The translations under genes and the position numbers were made by a program. Shown one piece after another: positions 49,179 through 61,667 of a DNA stretch of 64,000 bases. Every line of letters begins with the position of its first letter. Position 1 is the stretch's first letter. Under the pieces are notes generated by a model. It searched no databases and was not told the origin of the DNA. It saw only the letters and a program-made list of their open reading frames with translations. This stretch comes from Annona cherimola (Eukaryota > Streptophyta > Magnoliopsida > Magnoliales > Annonaceae): assembly GCA_030490835.1 (NCBI GenBank), contig CM059971.1, forward strand, positions 120,064,564 to 120,128,563, read 5' to 3'.

Positions 49179-49875
49179 TAGGGGTGGGAATTGGGGCGGG
49201 TCGACCCGTGACCCGGCATTGACCCGACCCATTTTTGGCCTGGTAAAACTAATATATTTTTGACCCGGTATAGGGATGGGTTAAAAATTTTGACCCAAAT
49301 TCAAAAATAGGGTTAGGGTGGGTCGACCATGTCCCGACCCAAAGAGTCCGACCCACCCCGCATATATAAATTTATTAAAAATTATAAGACTATATTGAAA
49401 TATTATTATTATTTTCTTTCAAATTTCTCACTTTTTTATAATCAACTCTATCAACAATAGGAATAGAAGAATCAATTTATTCAAAAAGAAATATAAGAAT
49501 AAAAAAAAAATTGTACGTATATAACCATTATGTGTAATTGTATATTAACTTATTTTAATAAATGTATACTATATTTTCAAATATTTTGTTTTCTTAATTA
49601 TGTGGTTTTTAATAATTAGTGAAATATTGAAACATATAATATTTAAATTTAGTATAAATGTATACTTATGTTTAATAGATATATAAATTTTGAAAATTAT
49701 CTTATTTGACTCGTATTTTTGACCCAACCCGCTATCCCGAAACCGGTCCGATACCGACCCGAATTTTGTCCCTTGACCTAGTAGAAAAAAATAAGGATCA
49801 AACAAGTTTTAGAAAAGTAGGGTCAGGGTTGGGCAAACCCTGACCCGTCCCGACCTGCCCCGATTCCCACCCCTA
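49179..49875. mobile_element. Non-autonomous hAT element, copy 2
   Basis: Same ends and GACCCG-rich subterminal arrays as 8537-9265. Flanked by a perfect 8-bp duplication GGGCTCCC (49171-49178 and 49876-49883). It is 32 bp shorter than copy 1, with a missing GGTC-rich segment near the right end. Confidence 0.92.
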
Positions 49876-49899
49876 GGGCTCCCGCCTCAAAAACGCATC

Positions 49900-51224
49900 T
49901 TGAAGCTTTTTAAAAAAAAAATTTATAAACATATTAAGCTAAGTGTATTCAATCTAAGTCTTTTTATTTTTGGATATTTTTAAGTTTCTTTTAATTTTTA
50001 AACGATAAATATTCTTGTAATTTTGTGGCCTCTAAAAATTATGAGAATACCGCTATGTTTAAAAATAAAAGAATACTTTTATTGATAATTATACATTCAA
50101 CAACTGATATTACAATCAAATATATTTACAATTCTCACATATTACATAGAGAATTTTCCCGTAGAAACCCCCGCACCAGCGAAAAACTATAAATATCCCT
50201 AAATCTAAGAAATCGACATAAAAGGAGATCAAACTCCCACTTGACAGCATGAAATTTCAAACCCAGGCGGCACATATGCATATGCCAACTGCACTGTCCA
50301 ACAGTTGATAAAAATAAAAAAAATACTTACAAATATCTCAAAATAGTAAAACTTAATTTGTAAATTCAATAGACTAGTTTAACATGTCTATAAAAAAAAC
50401 TTTAAAAAAATGCCTCTAAATACGTTTTTTAGGATCAAGATCATATCTCATACAATTTTTATTGTAAATTCATATCTCATACAATTTTTATTGTAAAATT
50501 CATACTGTAGCATATTATTGAAGAATTATTATGTTATTTGTCTCATCAAGAAAAACATTTGCAAATGGTTCGTGTTATGTTTATAGAATTATATCACTCA
50601 TCTACTGTTATTAAAATGATCTCAACAATAAAACACTTGTCTTAACATTTTTATTTACTATAACCCGCCTGATTATCCGAATTTAGAATTGTATTTAAAA
50701 AAGAATTCCGAAAGGTTCAAATCGACCAGACGAGCATGTGTGGCTCACTTTTAACTCCCTAACAATTCAAGTTGGATGCATGGACATAAATTAATAGAGA
50801 CCCACCACCTTGGATCTGGATTCCAAATTTGCTAATCTAATAAGTTTCAATAGTGGTTGACGCCAGGCAAATATTATTATTATTATTTTATTTTTTTTTG
50901 AACCAAGATCAAGAAGATCGAATGCTTGCAGCATCCCAACATTTGGTGTCTAACAACAAAAAAACCTGTGCGTTCGTGGAATGATGCAATTAGGAAGAAA
51001 TCTGAGGTCAAAAATTAGTAGTGAATAAGTTCACACACTGTAATTAATCTATACTACATTGTTTTAAAGCAAATGGATACCAAACAGTTCTATCCCAAAA
51101 CTACATAAGATCAAGCATGTCTAGATGATGACATGCTTCAACCGCAACCTCCATCTATTTGGTTAATTTGGTAATGGAGAAGTGTGTAAAAATGCTCGCA
51201 CGAAAGTGGAGATGTAGGAAACCT
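49900..51224. other. Spacer with palindromic-MITE fragments
   Basis: The arms at about 49905-50085 and 50325-50450 share the palindromic MITE core (TAAGCTAAGTGTATTCAAT) around unrelated DNA. A 29-bp near-tandem duplication (ATCTCATACAATTTTTATTG) lies at about 50449-50508. The part next to 51225 is probably CMT1 3' UTR. Confidence 0.4.
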
Positions 51225-54200
51225 TCAGAAAACACCAAAGAGTGTTGCTGCGGCAAAAATGAGAAAAAGTATTCCACCCAGGTAACCAACCTAATCAACA
51301 AACAAGAAATAACGTTATTAGCCCCTGAGGAATGATACTATGTTCGCTTTTTGCCTTTCAGAAGGGCTATGAAACAACAGAGAAAGTTCAGCTCTATAGA
51401 TCCACCAGAATTCTTGTTTCATACCAGTTTTTCTGAAATGTAGTTGGCAAGGAATGCACCTCCTAGAATGGCAAAAGATGTTGCGACCAGGTGCCCAGCA
51501 ATGGCTCCCCCAGCTACACCCCATGGGGACTGTGGATCACAAACGCAGGTGATAATGAAAAAGGAAAAAATGGAGGAAAAAGAAACACAGTTGCGTAATT
51601 TAAGCAGAGAAATTGCACCTGGGCAGCACCCAAAGCAATTGTGGCCAGCATTGAGCGATCACCCCATTCCTGAAATAGTTTGAAGTAATCATCATAATAT
51701 AAAGCCTATACTAGACACAAACAGGAAACCATGCTTGATCTTCTAAGATAAACTTGACGAGCTCAACTGAGGAATCAAAAGCCTACATTTCAATGATCTA
51801 AGATGGTTCAACAAACGGGCTCTCCATGAAGTGCAAGTTTAGAGGAACCCATACACTCAGGTAACCTAAGAATTTGTTTGTAGCCTTGTAGGCATGGGAC
51901 TTGGTGGTGTTAAGAATACACACTGAAGAAAGTACACTTAGATGAACTGGTATGTCTGCCACCAATCCCAACTAATGCCCGTCAGGATAATAACTGGAAC
52001 AATGAAAGCAGTCCTTGCATATACGGTGGCGTGCAGGTGCAACTGCACACTGATTTTGGAACAAGTACTGTATCTTGTTTACCAGTGAATGGCTCTGTTT
52101 TACTAATTTTTATTCTGTCGAGTTGCTGAAGAGGTCACTTACAGCAAAGAAAACGAGGCTGAAAGACTTCCAGATGATTTCAAGCGGATTAGTCAGTCTG
52201 TTTGTTACCTGAAAAAACATCCAACATATCACTGCGCATGTTTCAGTGTATTAATGCCATCCAACAATTCACACTTCTCAATAAGACTGATGTCCAAAAA
52301 GAAGTATAATCTTGTTAGCCGGGCTAACATAAGCTTATATCAGTACAGGCTAAAAGATAGATATATATATATATATTAGTTTTTTCATGAAAATGCTTTC
52401 CAAGTGTATTTAACTCGTGTACCAAATTTTACAAATTTTGTATGTGTGTGTGTGTATTTACTTTCAAAAATCAACAATGGAGAGGGGAATGACTTAAAGA
52501 GGAATGATCCTGTTAGCCCGAGTAAGCAAATACCTTGCTTAGCCCGTTTCAAAAAACTCATTTATAACATTTTTTTTTGTTTTTCTTTGTACACTTTTTT
52601 ATCTAAGTGTATTTAACATATGAACCAAGTTTTACCATTTTTAGATATGTGTATATATTTTTTTTGAGATTTTTAAACATCAATGTGTATATAAATATCA
52701 AAAAAATATATACACATATCCAAAAATGGTAAAACTTGGTTCATATGTTAAATACACTTAGATAAACAAGTGAATGAAGAAAAAACAAAAAAAAAATTGT
52801 TGTAAATGGGGTTTTTTGAGGTAAGCTCAGAGAGACATTTGCTTAGCTCAAGCTAACAAGATCATTCCTCTGACTTAAATACCCACCAAAATGTTGATTT
52901 TTGAAAATATATATGCATGTATCCAAAAATTATAAAATTTAGTATACGAGTTGAATATACTTAGAAAAACATTTCATGAAAAAAATTTTAAAAACCTTAA
53001 AAGTATCTTTTAGCCTAGACTAACATAAGCTTATCTGCTCATGCCAGCCCAGGCTAAAAGATCATAACCCATCTACAAGTTTTTATGAATTCAGTAAGAG
53101 ATTGAAAAAAAAAATTACATCTGAAAGATCATAATGTTCACCAAGTCAAAAACAGCTGGAAATAATTTATCTGTAATCATTAGTAGATATATCCGAAACA
53201 AATGGAACGCAGAGAAAAAGTGTATCCACGCATACTTTAATCAAAGAAATATGAAGGTAGAAAGTCTGACCTTTTCTTTCACAAGCTCCTCAGCCTCAAC
53301 AAATTCTCCAAGTTCGGATCCCTCTTTTGTGCTCTTAGCATCATTTGGTGGAAGTTCCCATGCATTTTTTATAGATGTTAGACCGAAAAATGTTAGAAGA
53401 GCTACTGCTGCATATTCTCCAATGGGCACAGCTGTAAGAAAGAGGAAATCATTAAAAATGGAAAGATTGATCTATTTTGGTCTCTAAGATAGTGAAACTG
53501 CTGTTTTGAAAGATCCAAAGGTCAGAAATCAGCCAAAAGGAAATTTGCATGTTCATCAATTTCACAACACAAATATGATGACCCAATGACAGAAGTATAA
53601 TTCTCTAGTAAAGGCAAGTAAATGATATACCTGAGCAGCCACAAATGGCATCAGGTTAGCTGCTCTCAATGAAACAGATGAATCGACACAATTACCAAAT
53701 TGTACAAATATGAAAGAAAGGGTGGATAGTTCTTTGAACTCTCATTCTTCATTGCATGCTAAGTGAAACACTCCCCCGCATCACCCATGTAATATTTGCA
53801 ACATAAGAATATCAGAGATAGCACATGTAGCATCAATTTATTGACTGGATAAAATCATCAAGTGGATGTTACATACAAATTATTGACTGGATATTATCAT
53901 CAAGCAGTTATCCTGCACCATCTCTGAATGGAGTTTGGTCAGCTTTATGAATGCATGAAACTCTTAATGAAAAGTGCAATTGACCATAATACACAAGGAC
54001 TCAACAGTTACAATGTTATAGTGTTATTTCTTTAAATGCCCTTTTATTTTGCTTTCCAATCTAGCCCTTATTAGAAATCTCGTCTATTTTCGGGCTCACT
54101 ACATTTCAAGTGAATCTGTTTTTACTCATCAAAGATTCAAGTCTGTTCCAGAAGAATGCTATTAATCAGAAAAGAGAAGCAAATGGACTCACTTATAATT

Positions 54201-57200
54201 CATAGATACTCATGCCATATGATGTTCTAGATGAGTAAAAGGAAAGGATTGGTGATTTCTTACATGGAATATAGTCATAATATACATGCACTTCACATTC
54301 AGGAACAGAACTCAAAAGAAATTAACTCGCAGCCCAAACTTACTGGTGCGAAACTGTGCTGGTACTGATTGAAATATCCGTCCTATCACTACAGATAGGA
54401 TTGTCATGAGTGAAAGAGCACCCATTGATCCCATTAGAACCTGCCATGCAACTCAAAACATAAAAACAGCTCCCATTGAAGAAAATTAGTAAACGTCACA
54501 GATTCTTTCCCAATTGTAATATGGAATCAAAACATCATCCTGCCATAGTTTTACACAAAATCAACGCGAGACACTATACTATGTCAAATGTAAGAGAAGC
54601 TGTTATCTATCCTTCACACCCCTTCCCCTGATCTATATTCTGACACAATACCCAAGATAAGCAAATCAAAAGCCATGTACAGCCTGCTTACACATTGTCG
54701 CCCCTCTGATCACTCACCATCCCTTGAAAGTTCCATCAAGAAAGTCAGATAAAACTTGTTATCCCTGATAGGTTCTCTCTATGGTTACTCAATTCCTCCT
54801 TATGCTGAAAAGAAATTTTATTCCTTCCAAATACACCAGTCAGATAGAACCTAGCTTACGAGCAAATGATGAATTGTTCTACACAGACTGGCAGTCCACA
54901 AATCACAGGAGAAAATGAATTGATGCATAAACAACAGATCCAACAAGTCCGTACATTTTCTAACAGATGGATATATATATATAGAGAGAGAGAGAGAGAA
55001 CCGATCCTGTGCAGTCCGCTGTAAAATGGACCCCACACATATTAGATTGTAATGAAACTTTATACACTCATTTATCCATATATAAATCATACTTTAGACG
55101 GTTTAGATATTGAAAAAACCACTTTAAACTTGATATTTACATTAAACTATTTTATTACGTTGATTTTGCATTGGATTTGGATGAAAATTAGTATGCTAAT
55201 AACGTAAACAATTCTAAATACAATGGGTGGGGTGGATTTTCTATTTATGATCAAGTGGGGCCCACAGTGCATGGACTGCACCGTGCAGTCGCATGAACTG
55301 GATTATTTCCCATATATATATATATATATATATATAGAACTTCATTTCAGATGCTCTACATAGAAATAAATGCATGATGACCTCAAAGTTCAGATGCTGT
55401 ACATAGAAATAAATGCATGATGGCCTGAGAATCTCAAACACAAACCCTTTTAATGCATCCAATGTGATGGATGATCCATATAAGCCAGCTGCAGCACTCA
55501 TAAAATTAAGTAAAAGCAGGTAGCCATTCATCACTTTATCTCCTCTTCTTATAGGGAGACAACATAATTTATTCCAAGAAAACTGCTCAAATGCATGCAA
55601 GAACCATAAATAAAATAAACGGAGAGAGTGGAATACCAGTCCTTTTCCATATTGCATGGCCAACAAGGCAGCAATGAAAAATGTCTGCCAAAGAAAAGAA
55701 AAAACATGATTGAAGCTTGTTTATTTTTATTTTAGACCACAAAGTATCAACTGCATAAGAATTAAAGCACAGTCCTTATGAGAAATCATCCTGACATCCA
55801 ATGATTTTGGGTTGACGATGCGAATGTCTTTGTCAAACCTTTTTTTTTTTTTTTGAATTCATTTTGTCAAACCTTTTGAAAATTGCAAAATCAATCATTA
55901 ATAGGAACCTCATCCCGCTTCACATTAAACAAATGAATCATGAAAATAAAACATATAATATGAAGTAAATGAACAACCACAGGTCCATTGAAAAAGGAAC
56001 TGTCAGTATCATAATGTTATTGTTACTAAAGTGGTACTCATTTTGTCTAGTGAAGTAGTTATTGTTTATCGAGCATCAAGAAGTTCATGAGAACGGAACC
56101 AGCTGAAGAGAATATATTGTCATTATAGCCGTCTCTAATTATCTCTTCATGAAGCTGAATGACAAAGTTCCAAAAAGGATCAAAGATCATCTGCGCAATC
56201 AGCAACAGCATAAGCTGGCATGACGCCATTCCTCATGGTTCAATGTTCATTCAATGCAGTTTGTGCATAGAATAGTCGATACAATGTGTTTATTCATTTG
56301 CAGATAGTCTGTGGTGGAGCCAGTACTTTTGATTTGGGGGTGGGGTGGAGACTATGTAAAAATAAACCATGTTTTTAAATTGTTTTAAGAGGGTGAGTAA
56401 AATAAAGTGTGTTCGAGAGGTCTAGCTACCTTGTCCCCAATCTCAGAAACAAAAATCAAGGTGAACGCAGCAGTGAAGCCTGATTTAGCAATTGCTGCTA
56501 AGAGAGCAGAAGGGCCACCCACCATGAAAGCAGCTAAGGAAAATGCTAAAGCACATCCAACTAGGACACCCGCCACAGACACTGGAACAGGAATTCTTGT
56601 AAGAGGTTTTTCACTGCCAATCCATAGATGTGTAAGTTAGTTACAAAGATTGCCACATTTATTAATCATTCGCAAGCAGAAGATAGCAGTTTCAGATTTA
56701 CATGAAAACATTAAGAAGCAGGTATATTGTTATTAATATTAGAAACCAGAGAGAGTGGGCTATTTTTGCAACCTTCAGGGTTATGTTTTTAGAGTCACTA
56801 CAGCTTAATATTTTAACTTACGGCTGTGCTGAATTTTCACCATTGGAACTGTGGACAAAGTCCTTGCGGTCACTCTCCTTTCCACCTTCATAGCCGCCTG
56901 ATCCAATGTTAATGTTGGATGCTTGTGTTCTAATTCTACTCTGCAATGAGCTGTACCTTGATATGTCTCTAAATTGCACTGAAAATTTTCAGAAATCAAT
57001 TTTTATCATATAATTGCCGAAATTTGCTAAGAGAAACATGCAGTAAGAAAGGTGTTACCGACAACCACTTAGTAGGGAGAGAAGTGAGTCCCAAATATAT
57101 ATATATATATGGAACAGAGAGATGGGATCCAATTTTATGGCAATGCTTCCTCGAAAAATGAACATAAAGTGCCACTACCAGTCTTCAGCATCCCTAATCT

Positions 57201-57805
57201 TTAGAGATACCTCATGGAAGACATTGTTGCCACTCAGTCCTGCTGAGGGTCCCATAGGAACTGATGGTGATTTGATGAAAACAGAAAAAACGGAAAAATA
57301 AATAAATTTCCCCATTCCCATGCAAACAAGCAATCTTCAAGTTCACGAAGCTCCAGTAATTGATCATAAGAAAGACTTCAATTCACCAAGCACCGTATGA
57401 ACCGTATGAAACAACGACTACTCGAAGACTTCAAGTGCATGAATCTACTCCACTAACAAACTCTGAGCCAGAAAAGAAGAATTCCAGATCGAATTCAACG
57501 CCTAATCAACTGAAATTCAATCGATTTCTCCAAATGCGAGTTCAAACACAAATTCGAAAACATAAAAACGCTTAATTCACCCAATGAACTGCTTCTGCTC
57601 GCTCAAGCACATGCATTCGGGGTCAAATTGCAATTCAATAATCCAATCTATTCCTAAATTGGAAGTGGGAAATGCCGGAGAAGCACTTACAAGAGCGGGA
57701 GTTTCCCCCATTTCTGCTGCGGAGGTATAAACAGGAATTAAAGAAGGGAAGGGACGAGATTTTCCCTTTTAAAAGGGCGTGGGAAGGCAAATCGCAGGCC
57801 TGCAT
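51225..57805 (-). CDS. CMT1: Chloroplast manganese transporter, GDT1/UPF0016 family, ten exons
   Basis: Exons on the minus strand: 57805-57691, 56978-56822, 56613-56430, 55684-55637, 54440-54344, 53431-53271, 52208-52143, 51669-51619, 51529-51425, 51290-51225. All introns are GT/AG and frame is continuous, giving 349 aa. Exon 1 (MQACDLPSHALLKGK) encodes a Ser/Arg-rich, acid-poor plastid transit peptide. The mature part has two UPF0016 blocks with the metal-site motifs EIGDKT (148-153) and EWGDRS (277-282), each among hydrophobic helices, joined by an acidic loop (ELGEFVEAEELVKEK) before residue 255. The sequence from TFFIAALLAMQYGKGL to LFGVF at the C terminus matches CMT1 (GDT1-like protein 2) rather than PAM71. 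CMT1 imports Mn2+ across the chloroplast inner envelope, feeding the PSII oxygen-evolving cluster. Exon 1 is too short to stand out as an open frame; it was placed by its GTAAGT donor and phase. Introns carry MITEs but no coding damage is seen. Confidence 0.92.
52305..53066. mobile_element. Outer palindromic MITE in a CMT1 intron, host of a nested MITE
   Basis: The left arm (TCTTGTTAGCCGGGCTAAC, then CAGGCTAAAAGATAG) mirrors the right arm (TATCTTTTAGCCTAGACTAA, then CCCAGGCTAAAAGATCAT). An unrelated 372-bp MITE sits between the arms at 52499-52870. Confidence 0.65.
52499..52870. mobile_element. Palindromic MITE (family II) with 9-bp duplication
   Basis: Ends GAGGAATGATCCTGTTAGC and GCTAACAAGATCATTCCTC in inverted orientation (left end read GCTC.. 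after TAAGC). Flanked by a perfect 9-bp duplication TGACTTAAA (52490-52498 and 52871-52879), suggesting a Mutator-type source. The whole element is a near palindrome. Confidence 0.85.
54969..55337 (-). mobile_element. MITE family A, copy 2, in a CMT1 intron
   Basis: Inverted copy of 540-945, almost identical apart from a deletion of about 29 bp and a few substitutions. Bordered by (GA)n and (TA)n tracts. Confidence 0.8.
55348..55428 (+). repeat. 43-bp near-tandem duplication in a CMT1 intron
   Basis: CAGATGCTCTACATAG and CAGATGCTGTACATAG begin two units 43 bp apart, each continuing AAATAAATGCATGATG. Confidence 0.8.
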
Positions 57806-58095
57806 CCTTTTGTCTGATATTTACAACACCATCTTTTTGATGATTCACGACCAAAACGCTCCGACAGTCCGACTCCGAGCACGGCGAGCGACAGCTTGTG
57901 CGGATAGAAGATAGAGTGCCAGATGGAGACGATCTTCCAGGCCGTATGAGAGCTTGGGGCGTCTCTATCCGCCTGCCACGTGTTCGGTTTGGCATAACCG
58001 ATTATGGTCGAGCCGTTGTCTCGGCCGGGCCGAATCCAACTCGTTGGCAATTGGGTGCGTCAGGAAGTCATGAAACTTTGGATGACAGGTAAATG
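57806..58095 (-). promoter_or_regulatory. Probable CMT1 promoter region
   Basis: A GC-richer block between the CMT1 start codon and MITE DNA, holding a CACGTG G-box. Open frames across it on both strands show no domains. Promoter role is inferred from position. Confidence 0.4.
57977..57982. promoter_or_regulatory. G-box CACGTG upstream of the CMT1-like gene
   Basis: A perfect CACGTG lies about 170 bp before the start codon in a GC-richer block. G-boxes are bound by bHLH and bZIP factors, including PIFs, and are frequent in light-regulated plastid genes. Function is inferred from position only. Confidence 0.3.
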
Positions 58096-58099
58096 CTTT

Positions 58100-58570
58100 T
58101 CAAAAGAGAAAAGAATGACGTCATATAATAAAAATAATGATAAAGAGTAAAAAGAGTACAATTAAAACAGATATATTAGATATATAAATAGTCGTATGGA
58201 AATAATTGTATATGAAAAAGTAAAAATAAAAATAAAAATCGGATGATTATAGTTAAAGTGAAAAATTTTAGATTGATAGTTTGTTTGTGAAGTGATAAAA
58301 TATTTGATGAAAAGTTTTAGGTGGAAATATTTTTAAAATAAGAGAAAATAATGTGATATGATAAAGGTAATAGTAATAAGTAAAAAAATAAAGTTAAAAT
58401 TGATAAGTTAGATGTATTGGGTAATTGTGTATAAATGACTAAAAAGTATAATAGTTATATAGAAAAAAGTGAATAAATAATTAAAAAAATAGAGTAATTG
58501 TAAAAATTGAAAAGTTTTATATTGAAAAGTTTTATGTTAAAAAGTTGTGTGAAAAAAAAAACTCACTAGA
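58100..58570 (-). mobile_element. Two inverted family T MITEs, head to tail
   Basis: Bodies at about 58100-58325 and 58325-58570, each running ATAATG-rich, then GTATAATAGTTATATAG-like, then AAAAGTTTTA blocks. Confidence 0.5.
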
Positions 58571-58863
58571 AAACTTGTCCCAGGGCTGGTTGGTTCATTC
58601 AGTAGGAGTAGGACTTGCTTGATAATCTAATGCAATCTGGTTTGTAATTTTTCATCCATGACAAGAGTCAATTATTATGCACAAAGGACATATTAGATCT
58701 TATTATTTAACTCTGAGATCAAAATTTTCTATTGTATTTAAAATTTCAATTCTTATTTTAAACTTTGATTATTTCATATTCTCATGATTTATGTTTGTTT
58801 TTTATTTGTTCCATTCAGTAATCACTGCTTTTTGTTATACAATATCTTATTTTTCCATCTAAG

Positions 58864-59146
58864 GGTGTGTTTGTTAACGAGTAAAAATTGTCAAGTTAAA
58901 ACTTTTCAATCTAAATTTTTTCACTCTCTACAACTATCCTATTTTTTAATCATTTCTTCACATTTTTCTATAAAAGTATCTTACTTTTCAATCATTTCTA
59001 CACAACTAACCACACAACTAACCTATCTATTTTAACTTTATCCTATTTACTCTTCATCATTACCCCTATCATATCATATCATTTGACAGCTTCTACTCTC
59101 TACAACTTTTCATCAAAAGTTTTATCCATTCCCAAACACACTCTAA
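58864..59146 (+). mobile_element. Tourist-like MITE (family T), best copy
   Basis: Ends GGGTGTGTTTG and CCAAACACACTC are inverted repeats, flanked by TAA on both sides. TAA/TTA duplications and GG..TGTTTGG ends are typical of Tourist (PIF/Harbinger) MITEs. About 283 bp, non-coding. Confidence 0.75.
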
Positions 59147-59568
59147 TTATTATAACCTAAGTCTATGAGTTCTTACGAATTTCTAATAAGTCAATTCTAT
59201 AAATTTTTACAGATTCCATTGAAATATCAAAGAGAAGACTATGAACACAAGATACTATTACTCTCATGTTCATGAGAACGACAGCAAGGGTCAAACCCTC
59301 ATTGGGGCTTTGGAAACGATAGCCCTTGAAGGTAAGTTGGTTCATAATTTTTGTTTTAAGTATAGCATTAATTGAGTTGAAAATTTGATTCAACTCTAAT
59401 CTAATCTTATTTTTAATATTTTGATGGGAGGTTTGTATACAAGTATCATAAGTTCTTAAAATTTGCACTTTTCACTATTAAGTTTTTTATTTACAGCATA
59501 TGAGATCCTAAAATGGTCAATTTTTTATAGAATTTGACCCTCCACTGGCATCAAGTACTATGGGTGTG

Positions 59569-59830
59569 TTTGGCTATAAGTAGAAAATGTCAATTTAAAA
59601 CTTTTTACTCTCCACAACTATCATATTTTTTAATCATTTTTCACATTTTCCTATACAACTATCATACTTTTCAATCATTTCTACACAACTATCCACATAA
59701 TTAACATATCTATTGTAATTTTATCCTCTTTGCTACTCATCATTACCACTATCATATCACATTATTTGACAAGTTTTATTCTCTAAAACTTTTCATCAAA
59801 AGTTTTATTCATTACCAAACATACTTTAAA
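59569..59830 (+). mobile_element. Tourist-like MITE (family T)
   Basis: Starts TGGGTGTGTTTGGC and ends ATTACCAAACATACTTT. The body is closely similar to 58864-59146. Confidence 0.7.
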
Positions 59831-60174
59831 ACAATCAATTTTTTTCACATATACATTTATTTAGGGCATATTTGGAAGGATAGAAAAAGCCTTAATTGGA
59901 TAGAGAAAGAAGATAAAAATATAATAATGTGTGTTGAGAATTAAAAAATTATATTAATATTTGAGAAAGTTATCTTGAATGAGAAATTTTATGGCATACA
60001 TATCTTATTTAATATTTAAGGATTCCTTAGAGAATATATGAAAGTAATACATTTTACTTCACTTTCTGTACATCTTTCAAGATGATTTGACATATTAAAT
60101 ATCTAATTATTTTACTTTTATTATCCCATATTTAATTATTTTTCATATATTTATTCTTTCAATTTTAACTTTAT

Positions 60175-60435
60175 ATGTTTGGGAAATGATAAAACTTTTG
60201 GATAAATTTTTTTGTGTAAAAGTTTTTAAAATAAGAAAAAATGATGTGATATGAGAGAGATAATGATAATAAATAAATACAATAAAGTTAAAATATACAG
60301 ATTAGTTATAAGGGTAGTTGTGTAAAAATAATTGAAAAGTATGATAGTTTATTTAGGAAAGTATAAAAAATAATAAAAAATAGAATCATCATGGAGAGCA
60401 AAAAGTTTTGGTTGAAAATTTTTGCAGTAAAGCCA
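60175..60435 (-). mobile_element. Tourist-like MITE (family T), inverted
   Basis: Starts TGTTTGGGAAATGATAAAAC and ends in TTTGCAGTAAAGCCAACA, the reverse complement of the family order. Confidence 0.65.
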
Positions 60436-61660
60436 ACAAAATCTTATCATGTTCACTATCATTTTCACTATTAAACATTATTTTTTTATCAAATCAAATT
60501 AGCCGGCGAGGGTAGAGCCTAAAAGCCTTACTTACATATATATTTTTAAAATTACATATAATTGTAAGGTCACCTAGACAAGCATCTACAAATTTTTCAA
60601 ATTCTGTTGAGTTATGAAGATTTAATTTTTGATTTTTTTAAGTTGAAAATCTGAATATCTTATGCCCTAAGTGGAATTCTAGCTAATGAAATTTCTAATT
60701 TTTATATATTTAAAAAACTAAAACCTATTAAGATAATCTTAAAAATTTTACGTATGCTTATCTAAGTGGAGCCTATAATCATATAATAAACTTTTTAAAA
60801 ATGCGTTCGTAGGGTAGGGCTAGGGTTGATTTGGCATACACACCGAAAAAAAATTTTATATCACATGTGATCAATCCCAATTAAATTATTTTCTCATTTT
60901 AAAAAATCGCCATTGTTACTATTACTTATACATCTTACTTAACAAATGAATGATTTGGAAATTTTTTGGGGCTATGTTAGGATTTTGTAATCATCAAAAG
61001 AATGACGATGCTCTGGGCAAGTGGAAAAATTTTGAAAATTGCTAGAGTAGTATAATATGATAAGAATAAAGTAAGAATAAATGAAACGGTTGTATAATAA
61101 AATGATTATAATATATATAAAAATTGAAAAAATAAAATAATCGAAATGGATGAAGGGATTTGAATGTAGGGAGAAATGTGATTCTCACTTTCCTCACTCC
61201 TCCCTGTTTAAATAAATATCAAAATTATATTTTTTAAAACTTAGAACCATCTATTGTAAATATAAAATTTAAGAGTCACGGTGCAAACTTAAGTCACCCA
61301 ATTTCAACGAAACCAAAAAGTCACCGCAAAAACAAGGTTGGTCTTGAATTAAATTTGAGTTAATAAAGATATATTCATAGAGGATTTGATTTTTCTACAC
61401 AATTAAACATAAATCCAAGTAACTTATTCAAATTTATTTAAAAGATAGATTTAAAACAAGTTTGTTCAAGTTTTAACTTCAAATAAGTATAAATAATAAA
61501 AATTAAATTCTGTCTTAAAATCGGAGCGTTTTTGGGATCGAGAAATTAGTTTAAAATGTAATCGTCATGTATATGAAACCAAATACATGTATATAACGTT
61601 TCGGATCATACGAATCTTATTTTTTATTTTATTTATAATCTAAAAATATATAGTTTTATT
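60436..61660. other. AT-rich spacer, nothing recognised
   Basis: No supported coding frame and no bounded repeat. Confidence 0.45.
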
Positions 61661-61667
61661 CAATGCA

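Noticed and set aside
53134..53487. 117-codon + frame
   Set aside because: Antisense of the CMT1 exon at 53431-53271 plus intron.
56805..56999. 64-codon frame starting MISENFQCNLETY
   Set aside because: Wrong frame of CMT1 exon 2; the QFRDISRYSSL frame joins both neighbours in phase.
57738..58050. Minus-strand frames of 85-93 codons upstream of CMT1
   Set aside because: They overlap the transit-peptide exon in other frames and show no domain.
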